From Candidatus Accumulibacter cognatus (lineage in GTDB: Bacteria; Pseudomonadota; Gammaproteobacteria; Burkholderiales; Rhodocyclaceae), in the NCBI GenBank assembly GCA_013414765.1, contig CP058708.1, forward strand, positions 1,731,553-1,795,552: 64,000 nt of DNA. The letters are read 5' to 3'. The translations under genes and the position numbers were made by a program. Positions 1 through 13,080 of the stretch are shown one piece after another (the first letter of the stretch is position 1; every line of letters begins with the position of its first letter). Below the pieces are notes generated by a model, which worked only from the letters and a program-made list of their open reading frames with translations, did not search any database and was not told the origin of the DNA.

Positions 1-655
1 AATACTGGCGAGAGAGTATCTGTTGGCCGAAGCGGTCATCAACCGCCTCTCGCATCTGATCAACCCGGAAGTGCTGCATGCGATGATCGACAGCAATCTC
101 AAGATCGAACTGGCGGATGAACGATCTGCCACCGCCAGTGCCAAGGCCCTGATGGAAGCGGTCGACAACAGGTTGGGGATCAACATCGTGGCGCGTTACG
201 ATACAGCTCGCGAACGTTGGCAGTTACGTCTCGAGAAAATCCTGCATGGCAATCTCAAGCTCGGCGTGATTGACGAAGATTTGCTGGTCAGTGGTGACTA
301 TGCTCAACTTCGCAAAACCGCCGAGATACTCGACGGCCTTTTTGCTGCAGGTGGTTTTGTGGCTCGCGGTGAAAAGAAGAAAATGGTCAGCAGTTTTGCT
401 GAAACGATGCAGTGGTTGCTCAGTGAGGTCGAGCGTAGCGTGACCAAGCAGCGTTACAAGGGGCTTGGTGAGATGAATCCTGCGCAGCTCTGGGAAACGA
501 CCATGGATCCGAAAGTACGCCGACTACTCAAGGTTCAGATCGAAGATGCGATCGGCGCCGATGAGATCTTCAGTACGCTGATGGGCGAACTGGTGGAGCC
601 GCGCCGCAGCTTCATTGAAACGAACGCGTTGGCCGCACGTAACATCGACGTTTGA
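1..655 (+). CDS. gyrB: DNA gyrase subunit B, C-terminal part (5' truncated by window edge)
   Basis: ATPase subunit of DNA gyrase, which introduces negative supercoils. Only the last ~218 residues are present; the frame is open from base 2, so the gene starts outside the window. The TOPRIM/tail signature [20 protein letters not shown] is clear, and the end (VEPRRSFIE...NIDV) is the typical GyrB C-terminus. That ending favours gyrB over parE. Residues before the signature include the GyrB-specific insert region ([20 protein letters not shown]). It is ordinary chromosomal background and converges with pyrF. Confidence 0.93.
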   Translation, partial: ILAREYLLAEAVINRLSHLINPEVLHAMIDSNLKIELADERSATASAKALMEAVDNRLGINIVARYDTARERWQLRLEKILHGNLKLGVIDEDLLVSGDYAQLRKTAEILDGLFAAGGFVARGEKKKMVSSFAETMQWLLSEVERSVTKQRYKGLGEMNPAQLWETTMDPKVRRLLKVQIEDAIGADEIFSTLMGELVEPRRSFIETNALAARNIDV

Positions 656-704
656 ATTCATTGTGCATCATGGCCGGCGAGCCTGGAATTTTTATGACCG
701 TTAG

Positions 705-1517
705 TCAGCGGTGGAAATTGATGGCGTTACGGGTCGCCTCGGCGACGCCACGGGCGGTATTGGCGTAGTCTTCACCCTTTCCGGCGTAGAGGATGGCACG
801 CGAGGAATTGATGATCAGGCCGAGGCCGCTGGCGGTGCAGCCGGCACGTACCGTGGTTTCGATATCGCCACCTTGTGCGCCGATGCCAGGAACGAGCAAC
901 GGCATGTCTCCGATCAGCGTTCGCACGCGCGCGATTTCGCTGGGAAAGGTCGCGCCGACCACGAGCGCGCATTGACCATTTACGTCCCATTCCTTGCTGA
1001 CCAGGCGGGCCACCCTTTCATAGAGTTTTTCACCGCCGACATCGAGGAACTGGAGATCACTACCCCCAGGATTCGACGTGCGACACAGCAGAATGATGCC
1101 CTTGTCGCGATACGCCAGGTAAGGTTCGATCGAATCCCGCCCCATGTATGGATTGATGGTGACGGCATCGGCCTGGAAGCGCTCGAAAGCTTCGATGGCA
1201 TATTGTTCGGCGGTGCTGCCGATGTCACCCCGTTTGGCGTCGAGGATCACGGGCGTCGCCGGATGCCGGATATGAATGTGCTCGATCAGTGCTTCGAGTT
1301 GATCTTCGGCGCGGCGAGCGGCGAAGTAAGCGATCTGCGGTTTGAAGCAGCAGACCAGGTCTGCAGTAGCGTCGACGATCGCGCGACAAAACTCGAAAAT
1401 GGCGTCCGGTCTGTGTTGCAAATGGGCGGGGAATCTTGCCGGATCGGGATCGAGACCGATGCACAGCAGGGTATTGTTTTCGCGCCATACCGAGTTGAGG
1501 GCTCTGATAAAGTTCAT
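705..1517 (-). CDS. pyrF: Orotidine 5'-phosphate decarboxylase (long, subfamily 2)
   Basis: Decarboxylates OMP to UMP, the last step of pyrimidine synthesis, in the cytoplasm. The 270-residue protein has the active-site signature [18 protein letters not shown] (Asp-x-Lys-x-x-Asp) in the middle, an N-terminal LCIGLDPDP strand and a phosphate-binding [10 protein letters not shown] near the C-terminus. Length and motif spacing match the longer PyrF type (about 270 residues) rather than the ~230-residue E. coli type. Starts at ATG 1517. Housekeeping gene, convergent with gyrB. Confidence 0.95.
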   Translation of the reverse strand: MNFIRALNSVWRENNTLLCIGLDPDPARFPAHLQHRPDAIFEFCRAIVDATADLVCCFKPQIAYFAARRAEDQLEALIEHIHIRHPATPVILDAKRGDIGSTAEQYAIEAFERFQADAVTINPYMGRDSIEPYLAYRDKGIILLCRTSNPGGSDLQFLDVGGEKLYERVARLVSKEWDVNGQCALVVGATFPSEIARVRTLIGDMPLLVPGIGAQGGDIETTVRAGCTASGLGLIINSSRAILYAGKGEDYANTARGVAEATRNAINFHR

Positions 1518-1753
1518 GGGCGGATGACCTGTTGCAAAAGCCTCATTCTAACGGCCATGACATTGCCAGGAACCCCGATCAACATGAAATTCATGGCCAT
1601 TTCCTCCAAGCTCTCTCCCGCATGCAGTTGCGGGGAGATTCGTGAGTCGCTGACGCGACTTCCACATTGAACGGTTTTGCGCCTGGGCATGGCGAAGACA
1701 GGATGATCGGCGACGCGCACGGAATTGCTGGCCAGGCAGATTTTAGTGAGGAG

Positions 1754-2347
1754 ATGACCTTGAAAACAATCGAGCAGCACGACTATCTTGCAATGCGTGC
1801 CGGGGCATTGGTCATCGAAGCGGATGGATTTGGCGAAAAGGTTCTGCGACTGGCCGACGGTACGATGCTCAAGCTCTTTCGGCGAAAGCGCTGGTTCTCT
1901 TCCGCAGCCTGGTATCCCTATGCCCAGCGTTTCGCTGACAACGCGGTCGCGCTGCGTAAACGTGACGTACCGGTCCCGGAGATCATCGATGTCTTGCGAA
2001 TCCCTTCGATTGCGCGCGACGCCGTACACTACCATCCACTGCCCGGGAAGACTTTGCGCGAGCTGCGCTGCGAAGGCCTGGATCCGGATACCGAACAGGA
2101 GCTGAAGAGCGCATTCACCCGTTTCGTGATTCGCTTGCATGAAAGTGGAGTGTATTTTCGTTCGCTGCACCTGGGTAACGTAGTCTGCCTGCCCGATCGG
2201 CGCCTGGGCCTGATCGACATTGCGGATGCGCGGATCAGCGGCAGTCGCCTAGGGAAGCACAAGCGCGCGCGCAATCTTCGATGCCTGCAGCGCACTGCTG
2301 GCGAAAGCGAGTGGGTGGATTTCCACAAGGTGCTCAATGCCCGATGA
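1754..2347 (+). CDS. Small WaaP/Kdo-kinase-like protein
   Basis: A 197-residue protein related to the lipopolysaccharide core/Kdo kinase (WaaP) fold, often annotated as 'toluene tolerance' in Pseudomonas. Visible features are a kinase-like catalytic loop and metal-binding segment (LHLGNVV ... GLIDIADAR, residues ~139-165) and an N-lobe-like stretch (ADGTMLKLFRRKRWFSSAAWYPYAQRFADN; cited here by its ends). The usual catalytic Asp of the HxD loop is replaced (RSLHLGN), so activity is uncertain. The ATG at 1754 was preferred to an in-frame upstream ATG at 1667 because a good ribosome site (gtgaggag) lies just before it and homology begins there. It sits alone between pyrF and aroE. Confidence 0.6.
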   Translation: MTLKTIEQHDYLAMRAGALVIEADGFGEKVLRLADGTMLKLFRRKRWFSSAAWYPYAQRFADNAVALRKRDVPVPEIIDVLRIPSIARDAVHYHPLPGKTLRELRCEGLDPDTEQELKSAFTRFVIRLHESGVYFRSLHLGNVVCLPDRRLGLIDIADARISGSRLGKHKRARNLRCLQRTAGESEWVDFHKVLNAR

Positions 2348-2446
2348 TGCCTTTGAAAATTCCGGTCAATGCAGGTTGTGCGCATGCGCCTGACCCAGCG
2401 CGATGGAACATGCGCCGGTGAAACTATCCAGGAGAAAGTTTGCCGC

Positions 2447-3271
2447 TCATCGCCGCTGTGCGGCGATGAGCATTTCGATCACGGGCAGTACATCCGGTCG
2501 GACGCCGCGCCACAGAAAAAACGATTCAGCGGCTTGTGCAACCAGCATGCCCAGGCCGTCGGTGACGAATCCGGCGCCGCTGGCCAGCGCCTGCGTCATG
2601 AAGGGGGTATTTCCCCGACCGTATGCCATGTCATAAGCCAGCGAATCCGGCGCAAAACAGTCGGCGGGGAGTGGCAAGCACTCGCCACCGAAACTTGCCG
2701 AGGTGGCGTTGATGAGCACATCGAACTGCTGATCGGCAATGTCCGCAAAGCCGCCGGCGGCAAGATGACCTCGATCGGCAAACCTGGCGATCAGCGCTTC
2801 CGCCTTGTCAGGCGTGCGGTTGACCACCAGCAGTCGGGCAGGGCCTTCTTCGAGCAGGGGGAGCAAGACGCCGCGCGCAACCCCGCCGGCACCTATCAGG
2901 AGAATCCGTTTGTGACGTAGCGAAATTCCCAGGCGGACCTGAATGTCGTGTACCAGGCCGATGCCATCGGTGTTATCACCAAGCACACCGCTTTCGTCAA
3001 ACCTGAGCGTATTGACGGCCTGCGCCAACTGTGCCCGCTCGGTCAGGTGATCGGCGATCATCACCGCGTCGACCTTGAAGGGAATGGTGACGTTCAACCC
3101 TTTGCCGCCCTCCCTGCAGAAATCGGCCACGGCTTGCGAAAAACCACCGATGGGTGCAGAAATGGCCGCGTAGCTCATGTCCTGGCCGCATTGCCGGGCA
3201 AAGGCAGTATGTATGAGGGGTGACTTGGTTTGGCTGATCGGGTTTCCGATCACTGCATAGCGGTCAGTCAT
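2447..3271 (-). CDS. aroE: Shikimate dehydrogenase
   Basis: NADP-dependent reduction of 3-dehydroshikimate to shikimate in aromatic amino acid synthesis. The 274-residue protein has the substrate motif YAVIGNPISQTKSPLIH at the N-terminus, NVTIPFK with the catalytic Lys around residue 65, Asn/Asp of the active site (NTDGIGL), the NADP-binding GAGGVARGVLLPL loop and NRTPDKAEAL. Full length for the family. The gene end overlaps a perfect 11-bp inverted repeat (2446-2470), but no T-tract follows on the coding strand. Confidence 0.96.
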   Translation of the reverse strand: MTDRYAVIGNPISQTKSPLIHTAFARQCGQDMSYAAISAPIGGFSQAVADFCREGGKGLNVTIPFKVDAVMIADHLTERAQLAQAVNTLRFDESGVLGDNTDGIGLVHDIQVRLGISLRHKRILLIGAGGVARGVLLPLLEEGPARLLVVNRTPDKAEALIARFADRGHLAAGGFADIADQQFDVLINATSASFGGECLPLPADCFAPDSLAYDMAYGRGNTPFMTQALASGAGFVTDGLGMLVAQAAESFFLWRGVRPDVLPVIEMLIAAQRR

Positions 3272-3569
3272 GTATTTTCCTTGGCATCAACAACCATCCA
3301 GAGCCACTCAACGAGTATGAATTCTGGTAGGAAGAAACTGGTGGATGAATACGGCCAGTTTACTCGCAGCTTTATGCGCATCCTGTCCGAGGATATCGAG
3401 GCATCCGCCGCCAAAGAGGCTGTAGCGCTGCCGAACTGAGTCGCTGAGCGACAGCCGCTCGCCACTTTTCTTCCTCGCCCGGGAATTCCCAAAAGCCAAA
3501 CTGCCCCCGTGCTGCAGCCGCGTACGTAAGGCTGGGTGGATTTTACAGTTTTGCCAAAAGGACACGAAC
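3272..3569. other. Intergenic region upstream of aroE
   Basis: No gene is recognised. A 40-codon frame starting with ATG at 3317 on the plus strand (ending 3439) has no recognisable motif. The interval leads into the ATPase fragment at 3570. Confidence 0.4.
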
Positions 3570-3692
3570 TTCAAGGCGTGGAAGGATACCAGGATGGTGC
3601 CGCTCGCGCCCTTGAGGGTGATCTTCGGCACCAACAGTTTCGGCAAGTCCAGCCTCTGCCATTTGCTGCTGGCCCTGAATCAGAAGGCATAA
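3570..3692 (+). pseudogene. AAA15-type ATPase, N-terminal fragment only
   Basis: In the +3 frame the sequence reads FKAWKDT...PLAPLRVIFGTNSFGKSSLCHLLLALNQ and then stops (TAA 3690-3692). This is the N-terminal 'NFKSWKD...L.PLTVFFGxNSxGKSSLLQ' region of AAA_15/SMC-like predicted ATPases, with an intact Walker A (GTNSFGKSS). The remaining ~300+ residues are absent, so it is a remnant. It overlaps the 3' end of the nif-operon gene ending at 3680, suggesting a deletion joined the nif operon tail to an old ATPase gene. Family assignment rests on these 40 residues only. Confidence 0.6.
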
Positions 3693-4654
3693 GGCTGGTA
3701 AAGCCACTGCTTGACGACCTGTATGTCGCGACCCGGAAGGTAGTTGAAGCCCACGTTGACGTCGTCGATGACGGCACTGGCCAGGGCGTATGGCGCGCTG
3801 CGGACGGTCAGCATGTGAAAGAACCAGGCCATCGGGAAGCCAGCGGCCTTGTCGTAGCGGGCCATCGCCTGATGCAATGCCAGCCCCTGCATACCGAAGG
3901 TGGCGGCGAACTTCGGGGCCGCCCCGTTCAGCGCGGCCACCGGGTTGGCATGCAGCACGGCTTGCCGATAGCGGTCGAGATGCTCGCGCACGGCAATCAC
4001 CCAGTGGTTGGAAAACTGCGTCGCGGCGCCGGCGCTGCTGGCTTCCCAGGCTTCGACGAATCGATGGATCGGCTGCGCTTCGGGCTTCTGCACGCGCATG
4101 CGGGCGAGGAAGGCGGCCATCGGCGTCAGCCGGCGCAAGAGCAGGAAGGGCGTCCCGATCGGCTCGCTGGCAGCGCAGCAGGGGAAGTGCGCACCGCGCG
4201 GATCGATCAGCTCCTCAATTCCCGACGGCAGACCTTCCGCCGCGAACAGCGAATGACAAACGACCTCCTGCAGTTCCTCGATTTCGATCTGGACAAAGTC
4301 GGTGGCGCCGGCGCCCGTGGCGGCGACGAAATAATGCGTGCGACCGGTAAGGCGCGTCGCCCGCAGCCCGCGCCCGGCATATTCGTCGCAGAGCGCGGCC
4401 ATGTCGTCGTCGTGCGCGGCCAGTTCCTGCTCGGCCCAGGTCTCGAGATTGTCCGAAAGATGAGCATTGTTCGCATCGACGACGCCGCCCAGGCGATACC
4501 AGCCACCGCGCGACAGGACCTGGCGAAACGTCAGCTCGGGAGCCAGCGCCGCCAGTTCCCTGGCGAGTACCACCGGCCCGGCGCTGGCAGGGACGCGCAT
4601 GCAAAGTTCGGCAACCAGGCACGACAGATGCTGCCAATGTGAGTCGCTATTCAT
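3680..4654 (-). CDS. Uncharacterised 324-residue protein, last gene of the nifHDKT operon
   Basis: I do not recognise the family. The 324-residue protein is soluble-looking (no signal peptide or membrane segment) and acidic in the middle (AEQELAAHDDDMAALCDEYAG). It has a weakly conserved Cys pair (FPCCAASE) around residue 165 and an alpha-helical, Trp/His-rich C-terminal half. It follows nafY by 12 bp on the same strand and so should be co-transcribed with nifHDKT and under NifA control. That position suggests a role in nitrogenase maturation, protection or electron supply, but this is inference from context alone. Confidence 0.7.
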   Translation of the reverse strand: MNSDSHWQHLSCLVAELCMRVPASAGPVVLARELAALAPELTFRQVLSRGGWYRLGGVVDANNAHLSDNLETWAEQELAAHDDDMAALCDEYAGRGLRATRLTGRTHYFVAATGAGATDFVQIEIEELQEVVCHSLFAAEGLPSGIEELIDPRGAHFPCCAASEPIGTPFLLLRRLTPMAAFLARMRVQKPEAQPIHRFVEAWEASSAGAATQFSNHWVIAVREHLDRYRQAVLHANPVAALNGAAPKFAATFGMQGLALHQAMARYDKAAGFPMAWFFHMLTVRSAPYALASAVIDDVNVGFNYLPGRDIQVVKQWLYQPYAF

Positions 4655-4666
4655 CGCCGGCAGCCA

Positions 4667-5392
4667 TCATGCCTCCCCGGCGGCGAGAGCGGCGGCGAAA
4701 GGAGCGAGCGAGCCGGCTTCGACACCCATGATGCGGGCCAGCCACGGCGGCGGATGGTGCAAGGCCTGCTGCAACTGGGCCAACGCCTGCAGTGCTTCGC
4801 CGCCTGAGTCCCCGCGGTTGGCAACCTTGACTGGATGGATACCGGCGCGCACGACCTTGGCCGTCGCCGGGCCACCGATCGACTGTACGTAGACGATCTG
4901 GCAGTCATGGATCAGCGCCGCGCGTGCGACGTTGCGATCCTCGGCGTGGTCGGCGGCGAGCGTTGGCCGCACGTCGATCAGTCGCACTTCGACCGGCGAC
5001 ACCTGGTAGACCAGGAAGCGCTCGCAGGACCCGAAGTGGCCGTCGAGCAATTGCTCGCGGTTCGAGGCGCAGGCGACGCGGATCGAACCGGGCATGTCGC
5101 CGTCGGCGTAGTGTGCCACCGGCGGCAGATCGTGGTTGGCGATGCCTTCGCCCCAGAGGAGGCGGACCGCCTGTTTGAGCTGCTCGCGCGGAACTTCGCT
5201 CTCGACCACGTCGTCCCCCTGCAGCAGGAGTTGCAGATCGGCCACCGTGACGGTGGCCAGTTTGGCCTCGGTCAGCGGCAGCTCCAGTCGCTCGACCAGG
5301 GCCGAGACCAGTTTCCGGACCGGCAGACTGCCCAGTTCGCGGGCGGCGAGGGCGACGCGTAGCGCCGCTTCGCGGCTAATCGACTGTGCCAT
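4667..5392 (-). CDS. nafY: NafY/NifX-family dinitrogenase iron-molybdenum cofactor-binding protein
   Basis: 241-residue protein with two parts. The N-terminal ~100-residue helical domain (MAQSISREAALRVALAAREL...) resembles the apo-dinitrogenase-binding region of NafY. The C-terminal NifX/NifB-type FeMo-co-binding domain has the signatures IRVACASNREQLLDGHFGSCERFLVY (given by its ends) and GPATAKVVRAGIHPVKV. NafY binds apo-NifDK and FeMo-co during cofactor insertion. The start is ATG 5392, 17 bp after the ferredoxin gene; the longer open frame upstream overlaps that ferredoxin and has no family similarity. Part of the nifH operon. NifY is the alternative name within the same family. Confidence 0.85.
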   Translation of the reverse strand: MAQSISREAALRVALAARELGSLPVRKLVSALVERLELPLTEAKLATVTVADLQLLLQGDDVVESEVPREQLKQAVRLLWGEGIANHDLPPVAHYADGDMPGSIRVACASNREQLLDGHFGSCERFLVYQVSPVEVRLIDVRPTLAADHAEDRNVARAALIHDCQIVYVQSIGGPATAKVVRAGIHPVKVANRGDSGGEALQALAQLQQALHHPPPWLARIMGVEAGSLAPFAAALAAGEA

Positions 5393-5409
5393 CAGAGCCC
5401 TCCCGGAAG

Positions 5410-5607
5410 CTAGAGGAAGACGATGCAGGATTCGCCTGCCGGACAGGCATCGAGGCACTGCGGCGAATCGAACTCGCCTTCGCATTCGGTGCAGGTGTCG
5501 ACGTTGATTTTGTACATGCCAGCCTTGCTGGTGATCGAGCTGGTCGGGCAGACCGGCTTGCAGTCGCCACAGGATGTGCATTCGGCCTGGATGATTTTCA
5601 TTGCCAT
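5410..5607 (-). CDS. 2[4Fe-4S] ferredoxin, nif-associated
   Basis: 65-residue bacterial-type ferredoxin. The first cluster motif is CTSCGDCKPVCP; the second is CTEC followed by an insertion and CLDACP. The eight-residue spacer in the second motif is typical of ferredoxins found in nif clusters (FdxN/FdxA-like). It lies 23 bp downstream of nifT and 17 bp upstream of nafY, inside the nifH operon, so a role as electron carrier or Fe-S donor for nitrogenase or its maturation is likely. Confidence 0.9.
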   Translation of the reverse strand: MAMKIIQAECTSCGDCKPVCPTSSITSKAGMYKINVDTCTECEGEFDSPQCLDACPAGESCIVFL

Positions 5608-5630
5608 GAGGTAACTCTCCGTTGCATGTC

Positions 5631-5855
5631 TTACTCCGCCGCATCCAGTCGCCTGGCGCGCAGCGAGATCGGGAAGCGTGCAGGCAGGGCCTGCGGTTCA
5701 ATGTAGTAGATGCCGCCGTTGTTGAGCCGAATCTCGCCGCCCCACTTGTCGGCGCTGTCGTATTCCATCGAAACGATGGCGTCCTCCAGATCGCGTTTCG
5801 GTAGATAGAACGAGTAGGCGCCGACAGCCGTCTTGCGGACCATGATGTTGGCCAT
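5631..5855 (-). CDS. nifT: NifT/FixU protein
   Basis: 74-residue small protein immediately downstream of nifK. It starts MANIMVRKT and carries the conserved YLPKRDLEDAIVSME and WGGEIRLNNGG segments of the NifT/FixU family. Its molecular function is not established; it is reliably found after nifK in proteobacteria. ATG 5855 was chosen because it gives the usual family length (about 72 residues). Confidence 0.92.
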   Translation of the reverse strand: MANIMVRKTAVGAYSFYLPKRDLEDAIVSMEYDSADKWGGEIRLNNGGIYYIEPQALPARFPISLRARRLDAAE

Positions 5856-5919
5856 GGGACTTTCCCTTGCAGTTGGCGACGGGAACGGCGAACGTCCCCG
5901 TCTGACCGATTCAGCGCAC

Positions 5920-7488
5920 TCAGCGCACCAGATCGAAGTTGTAGTCGGTGGTGGCCATGCCCATCGTTTCAGCGTCAAGATGTTCGAGCACCGCATTGAC
6001 CAGGGTGGTGACTACCTGCATCGCTCCTTCGTAGCCGAGCGTCGTCTGGCGATGCAGATGATGACGGTCGAACAGCGGGAAACCGATGCGGATCAGCGGC
6101 ACCTCGAAGTCCTTGCCCTTGTGCAGGGTGTCACGCTGGATGAACTTGCCGTAGCTGTTGCCGATCAGGAAATCCGGCTTGTCGGTAAAGCACAAGGAGC
6201 GCAGGTGCCACAGGTCGAGACCGGTGTAGGCTTTGGCGCTACCGCCAAAGGGGCTTTCGGCGATCATCTTCTCCATGGCCTTCAGCCAGCGCTTGCTGCC
6301 GTTGTGACTGAGCACGTGTGTCGGCTCGGCGCCGCACTCGAAGAGGATCTTGACCATTCCCATGACAAAGTCGGGGTCGCCGTAGAGGGCGAACTTCTTG
6401 CCGTGCAGCCAGGCGTGCGAATCGGACATCATGTCGACCAGGCGACCGCGCTCCCTGGCCAGCGATTCCGGAATCGGCTTGCCGGTCAGTTCCGAGACCT
6501 TCATCAGCAACTCGTCTGTCCAGTCGACGCCCATCGGGATGTTGAGCCGTGGCACCTCATGGTTCCAGGTGTTCTCGACCAGCTTCTTCGTTTTTTCGAG
6601 CTGGTAGGGTTGCAGCAGCAAGGTGCTGATCGCGTTCGGCGCGTCCTTGATTTCGTCCTGCGTCGTACCGCCAGCGTACATCCTGAACTCGCCGTCGGCC
6701 GGCGTGTCGAGGACCTCGGTCGGGTCCGAGAGCAGCGTTGCCTCGACGCCCATTTCCGCCATCATCCGCTTGATGACCCGGAAATTGCCCAGGTAGGTCT
6801 CGAAGCCGGGAACGAAGTTGAGCTTGCCGTTCTTGCCCGGCGCCTTGTCGGCCATGCTATTCAGCGTGAACGAGCGCATGATGCCCTCGAACATGTTGTC
6901 CCAGCCGGTGACGTGCGAACCGACGAAGGACGGCGTGTGCGCGAAGGGTACCGGGAACTCGTCCGGCACGTGCCCTTCCTTCTTGGCATTGTTGATGAAG
7001 GCATTGAGGTCGTCGCCGATCACCTCGGCCATGCAGGTCGTCGATACCGCGATCATTTCCGGCTTGTAGATCGCGCGCGCGTTCTCGAGGCCGTCGAACA
7101 TGTTCTTCTGGCCGCCGAAGACCGCGGCGTCTTCGGTCATCGAATCCGAGACGCAGCAGATCGGCTCCTTGAAGTGGCGATTGAAATAGGTGCGGAAGTA
7201 CGAGACACAGCCTTGCGAGCCATGCACATAGGGTAGCGTCTTCTCGAAGCCCAGCGCGCACAACACGGCACCGAGCGGCTGGCAGGCCTTGGCGGGATCG
7301 ACGGTCAGCGCCTCGCGCTTGAAGTTGAGATCCTGGTATTCCTGGGTCGTCGTCCAGAGGAAGACCTCCTGCACCTTCTCCGGGGAATGGCGCTCTTCGA
7401 ACCGTGCCTGCTTGTTCTTCAGCGACGCCTGGTAGTCGTCGTCGCCAAAAAGCGGGAAGCAGGGCTTGATGTCATCTACAGCTTGCAT
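5920..7488 (-). CDS. nifK: Nitrogenase molybdenum-iron protein beta chain
   Basis: Beta subunit of Mo-nitrogenase component I; with NifD it holds the P-cluster. The 522-residue length matches Azotobacter-type NifK. P-cluster ligands are visible in ACQPLGAVLC (first Cys), HGSQGCVSYFRTYF and STTCMAEVIGDDL. The start at 7488 (MQAVDDIKPCFPLF) is preceded by a purine-rich site. Spacing to nifD is 63 bp and to nifT 64 bp, so one operon. Ordinary, intact gene. Confidence 0.97.
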   Translation of the reverse strand: MQAVDDIKPCFPLFGDDDYQASLKNKQARFEERHSPEKVQEVFLWTTTQEYQDLNFKREALTVDPAKACQPLGAVLCALGFEKTLPYVHGSQGCVSYFRTYFNRHFKEPICCVSDSMTEDAAVFGGQKNMFDGLENARAIYKPEMIAVSTTCMAEVIGDDLNAFINNAKKEGHVPDEFPVPFAHTPSFVGSHVTGWDNMFEGIMRSFTLNSMADKAPGKNGKLNFVPGFETYLGNFRVIKRMMAEMGVEATLLSDPTEVLDTPADGEFRMYAGGTTQDEIKDAPNAISTLLLQPYQLEKTKKLVENTWNHEVPRLNIPMGVDWTDELLMKVSELTGKPIPESLARERGRLVDMMSDSHAWLHGKKFALYGDPDFVMGMVKILFECGAEPTHVLSHNGSKRWLKAMEKMIAESPFGGSAKAYTGLDLWHLRSLCFTDKPDFLIGNSYGKFIQRDTLHKGKDFEVPLIRIGFPLFDRHHLHRQTTLGYEGAMQVVTTLVNAVLEHLDAETMGMATTDYNFDLVR

Positions 7489-7551
7489 CTACATCTCCTT
7501 TGCCCGCACCACCCATTTGTGGACGCGGACACAAGTTGAGGGAAATTTCTT

Positions 7552-9045
7552 TCAGGCAACTTTCTTCAGCGCGCCGTCTTCGGCCGCCTCGATGGCCTCC
7601 GGTTGCTTCTTCCACGGCGGCGTCTGCTTGCTCCAGCAGGGGTTGGAAATCGCCATGTCCATGTCGCGAGCGAAAATCGCAAAGCCGTCGTAACCGTGGT
7701 ACGGGCCCGAGTAGTCCCACGAGTGCATCTGGCGCAACGGGATGCCCATCTTCTGGAAAACGTACTTTTCCTTGATGCCGGAACCGACCAGGTCGGGCTT
7801 CATGCGCTTGATGAACTCCTCCAGCTCGAAGCCGGTGGCGTCGTCGTAGAGCAGTGTGGCGTTGCCCATTTCCTTGATCGTGCGGTCATAATCGTCGTTG
7901 TGCGCGAATTCGTAGCCGGTACCGATGACCTGCATGCCGAGATCCTCGTAGGCGCCGATGACATGCCGCGGGCGCAGGCCGCCGACGTAGAGCATGACCG
8001 TCTTGCCCTGCAGGCGCGGCTTGTACTTCGCGATCACCGCCTCCATCATCGGCTGGTACCTGGCGATCACGCGCTCGGCGCCTGCCTTGATGTGGTCGTC
8101 GAACTGTGCGGCGATCGCGCGCAGCGACTCGGCGATCTTGGTCGGGCCGAAGAAGTTGTATTCCAGCCAGGGAATGCCGTACTTCTCCTCCATGTGACGG
8201 CTGATGTAGTTCATCGAGCGGTAGCAGTGCAGGAGGTTGAGCTTGACCTTCGGCGTCTTTTCGATTTCCGCCAGGGTGCCGTCGCCGGACCACTGCGAAA
8301 CCACCCGCAGTCCCATTTCCTCGAGAAGGATGCGCGATGCCCAGGCATCGCCGCCGATGTTGTAGTCGCCAATGATCGAAACATCGTAGGGTGTGGCTTC
8401 GAAGGCTTGACCGTCGCGCTTGTCGAGAACCCAGTCGCGGATCGAATCGTTGGCGATGTGGTGCCCGAGCGACTGCGAAACGCCGCGGAAGCCTTCGCAG
8501 CGCACCGGCACGATCGGCTTGTCCATTTCCTTGCCAGCCTTCTTGGCGACCGCTTCGATGTCGTCCCCGATCAGGCCGATCGGGCATTCGGACTGCACGG
8601 AGATCCCCTTGTGCAGCGGAAACAGCATCTCGATCTCGCCGATCAGCTTGGCCAGTTTCTTGTCGCCGCCGAAGACGATGTCCTTTTCCTGGAAATCGGA
8701 GGTGAAATTCATGGTGCCGAAGGTGTCCACGCCGGTGGTGCCGACGTAGTAGTTGCGGCGACCGGCGCGTGAATACTGGCCGCAACCGATCGGGCCGTGC
8801 GAGACGTGGATCATGTCCTTGATCGGACCCCACACCACTCCCTTGGAACCGGCGTAGGCACAGCCGCGGACGGTCATCACGCCGGGCAGGGACTTGCGGT
8901 TGGAAGTGATGCACTTCTTCGATTGTTCGATCGACTGGTCGTTGACCGCCAGGTGCTTGGCGCGGTCCTTGCGGGCCTTCTCGGGATACACCTCGAGCAC
9001 TTCCTGGATCAGGGCCTCGGTTTCTTCACGTGTCAATTCAGACAT
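7552..9045 (-). CDS. nifD: Nitrogenase molybdenum-iron protein alpha chain
   Basis: Alpha subunit of Mo-nitrogenase, carrying FeMo-co. The 497-residue protein has the P-cluster Cys regions [31 protein letters not shown] and [12 protein letters not shown], and the FeMo-co ligand Cys region ([11 protein letters not shown] ... CYRSMNYI). The FeMo-co His ligand is in [15 protein letters not shown] near the C-terminus. The residues identify a molybdenum NifD rather than VnfD/AnfD. Start ATG 9045. It lies 80 bp after nifH. Confidence 0.97.
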   Translation of the reverse strand: MSELTREETEALIQEVLEVYPEKARKDRAKHLAVNDQSIEQSKKCITSNRKSLPGVMTVRGCAYAGSKGVVWGPIKDMIHVSHGPIGCGQYSRAGRRNYYVGTTGVDTFGTMNFTSDFQEKDIVFGGDKKLAKLIGEIEMLFPLHKGISVQSECPIGLIGDDIEAVAKKAGKEMDKPIVPVRCEGFRGVSQSLGHHIANDSIRDWVLDKRDGQAFEATPYDVSIIGDYNIGGDAWASRILLEEMGLRVVSQWSGDGTLAEIEKTPKVKLNLLHCYRSMNYISRHMEEKYGIPWLEYNFFGPTKIAESLRAIAAQFDDHIKAGAERVIARYQPMMEAVIAKYKPRLQGKTVMLYVGGLRPRHVIGAYEDLGMQVIGTGYEFAHNDDYDRTIKEMGNATLLYDDATGFELEEFIKRMKPDLVGSGIKEKYVFQKMGIPLRQMHSWDYSGPYHGYDGFAIFARDMDMAISNPCWSKQTPPWKKQPEAIEAAEDGALKKVA

Positions 9046-9125
9046 CCTGTTTCTCCTTTTGGGATGCCGGCACTCATGTGTGCGCGGCAGCCGCGGGTTG
9101 AGACGGTATGGTGCGGTGCAGCAGC

Positions 9126-12576
<3,451 letters not shown>

Positions 12577-12580
<4 letters not shown>

Positions 12581-13080
12581 AGCTTGGGCTCCAGACGCAT
12601 GCCCGCTTTGGGTCCGGGGGTCTGCTCGAACACCGCTTCGGGGGTGAAGGCCACACCCACCGCATCGTCCCCGGCCGGCGCCATCAACGCCCGGGAGAAG
12701 TTTTCCGAATAGCCCAGGGCCATGATCTCGGCGATGAACGCGGCGCCGCTGGCCAGCATGATCTCCCGATCGCCTGCCGCCAGCCGCTGGATGCGCGCGC
12801 CGGCGGCCTTGAGCTGGAGGGTCACGTGGGTGGCGGGTCTGCTGAAGACGGCGGCGATGGGCGCGCCCGCTGCCAGATCGTCCAGGATGTTCCGGGAACG
12901 TGGGTGCGAGAGAAACACCACCACTTCCCGCCGGTCCGCCGACACGCGGCAGCCGAAGGCCCGGGCGATGGAAGGCACCCGGGCAGCGTCGTGGGACGCC
13001 ACGTTGATCGCTACCGGGCCGCCCAGAAACGCGGCTTGCGCGGCATCCAGCAGAGGGGGGTTGGCTTTCGTTGGGAGCAT
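12577..13080 (-). CDS. PNPOx-like split-barrel flavin/heme-binding family protein
   Basis: A protein of ~167 residues from ATG 13080 (a TTG at 13104 would add eight residues; neither has a convincing ribosome site). It shows a general stress/PNPOx-like split barrel (GGPVAINVASHDAARVPSIARAFGC ... EVVVFLSHPRSRNILDDLAAGAPIAAVFSRP). It is the upstream partner of the PNPOx-GAF gene and overlaps it by four bases. The function is not known; similar proteins bind flavin or heme. Confidence 0.65.

Noticed and set aside
711-1670. 319-codon plus-strand frame opposite pyrF
   Set aside because: Shadow of pyrF.
2446-2470. Perfect 11-bp inverted repeat at the end of aroE as an intrinsic terminator
   Set aside because: No T-tract follows on the aroE strand, and the repeat is largely inside the coding end; could be a recoded stem only.
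5833-7236. 467-codon plus-strand open frame opposite nifK
   Set aside because: Exact shadow of nifK; amino acid content (Val/Ala/Asp/His-rich) is the usual antisense translation of high-GC coding sequence and no ribosome site or motif.
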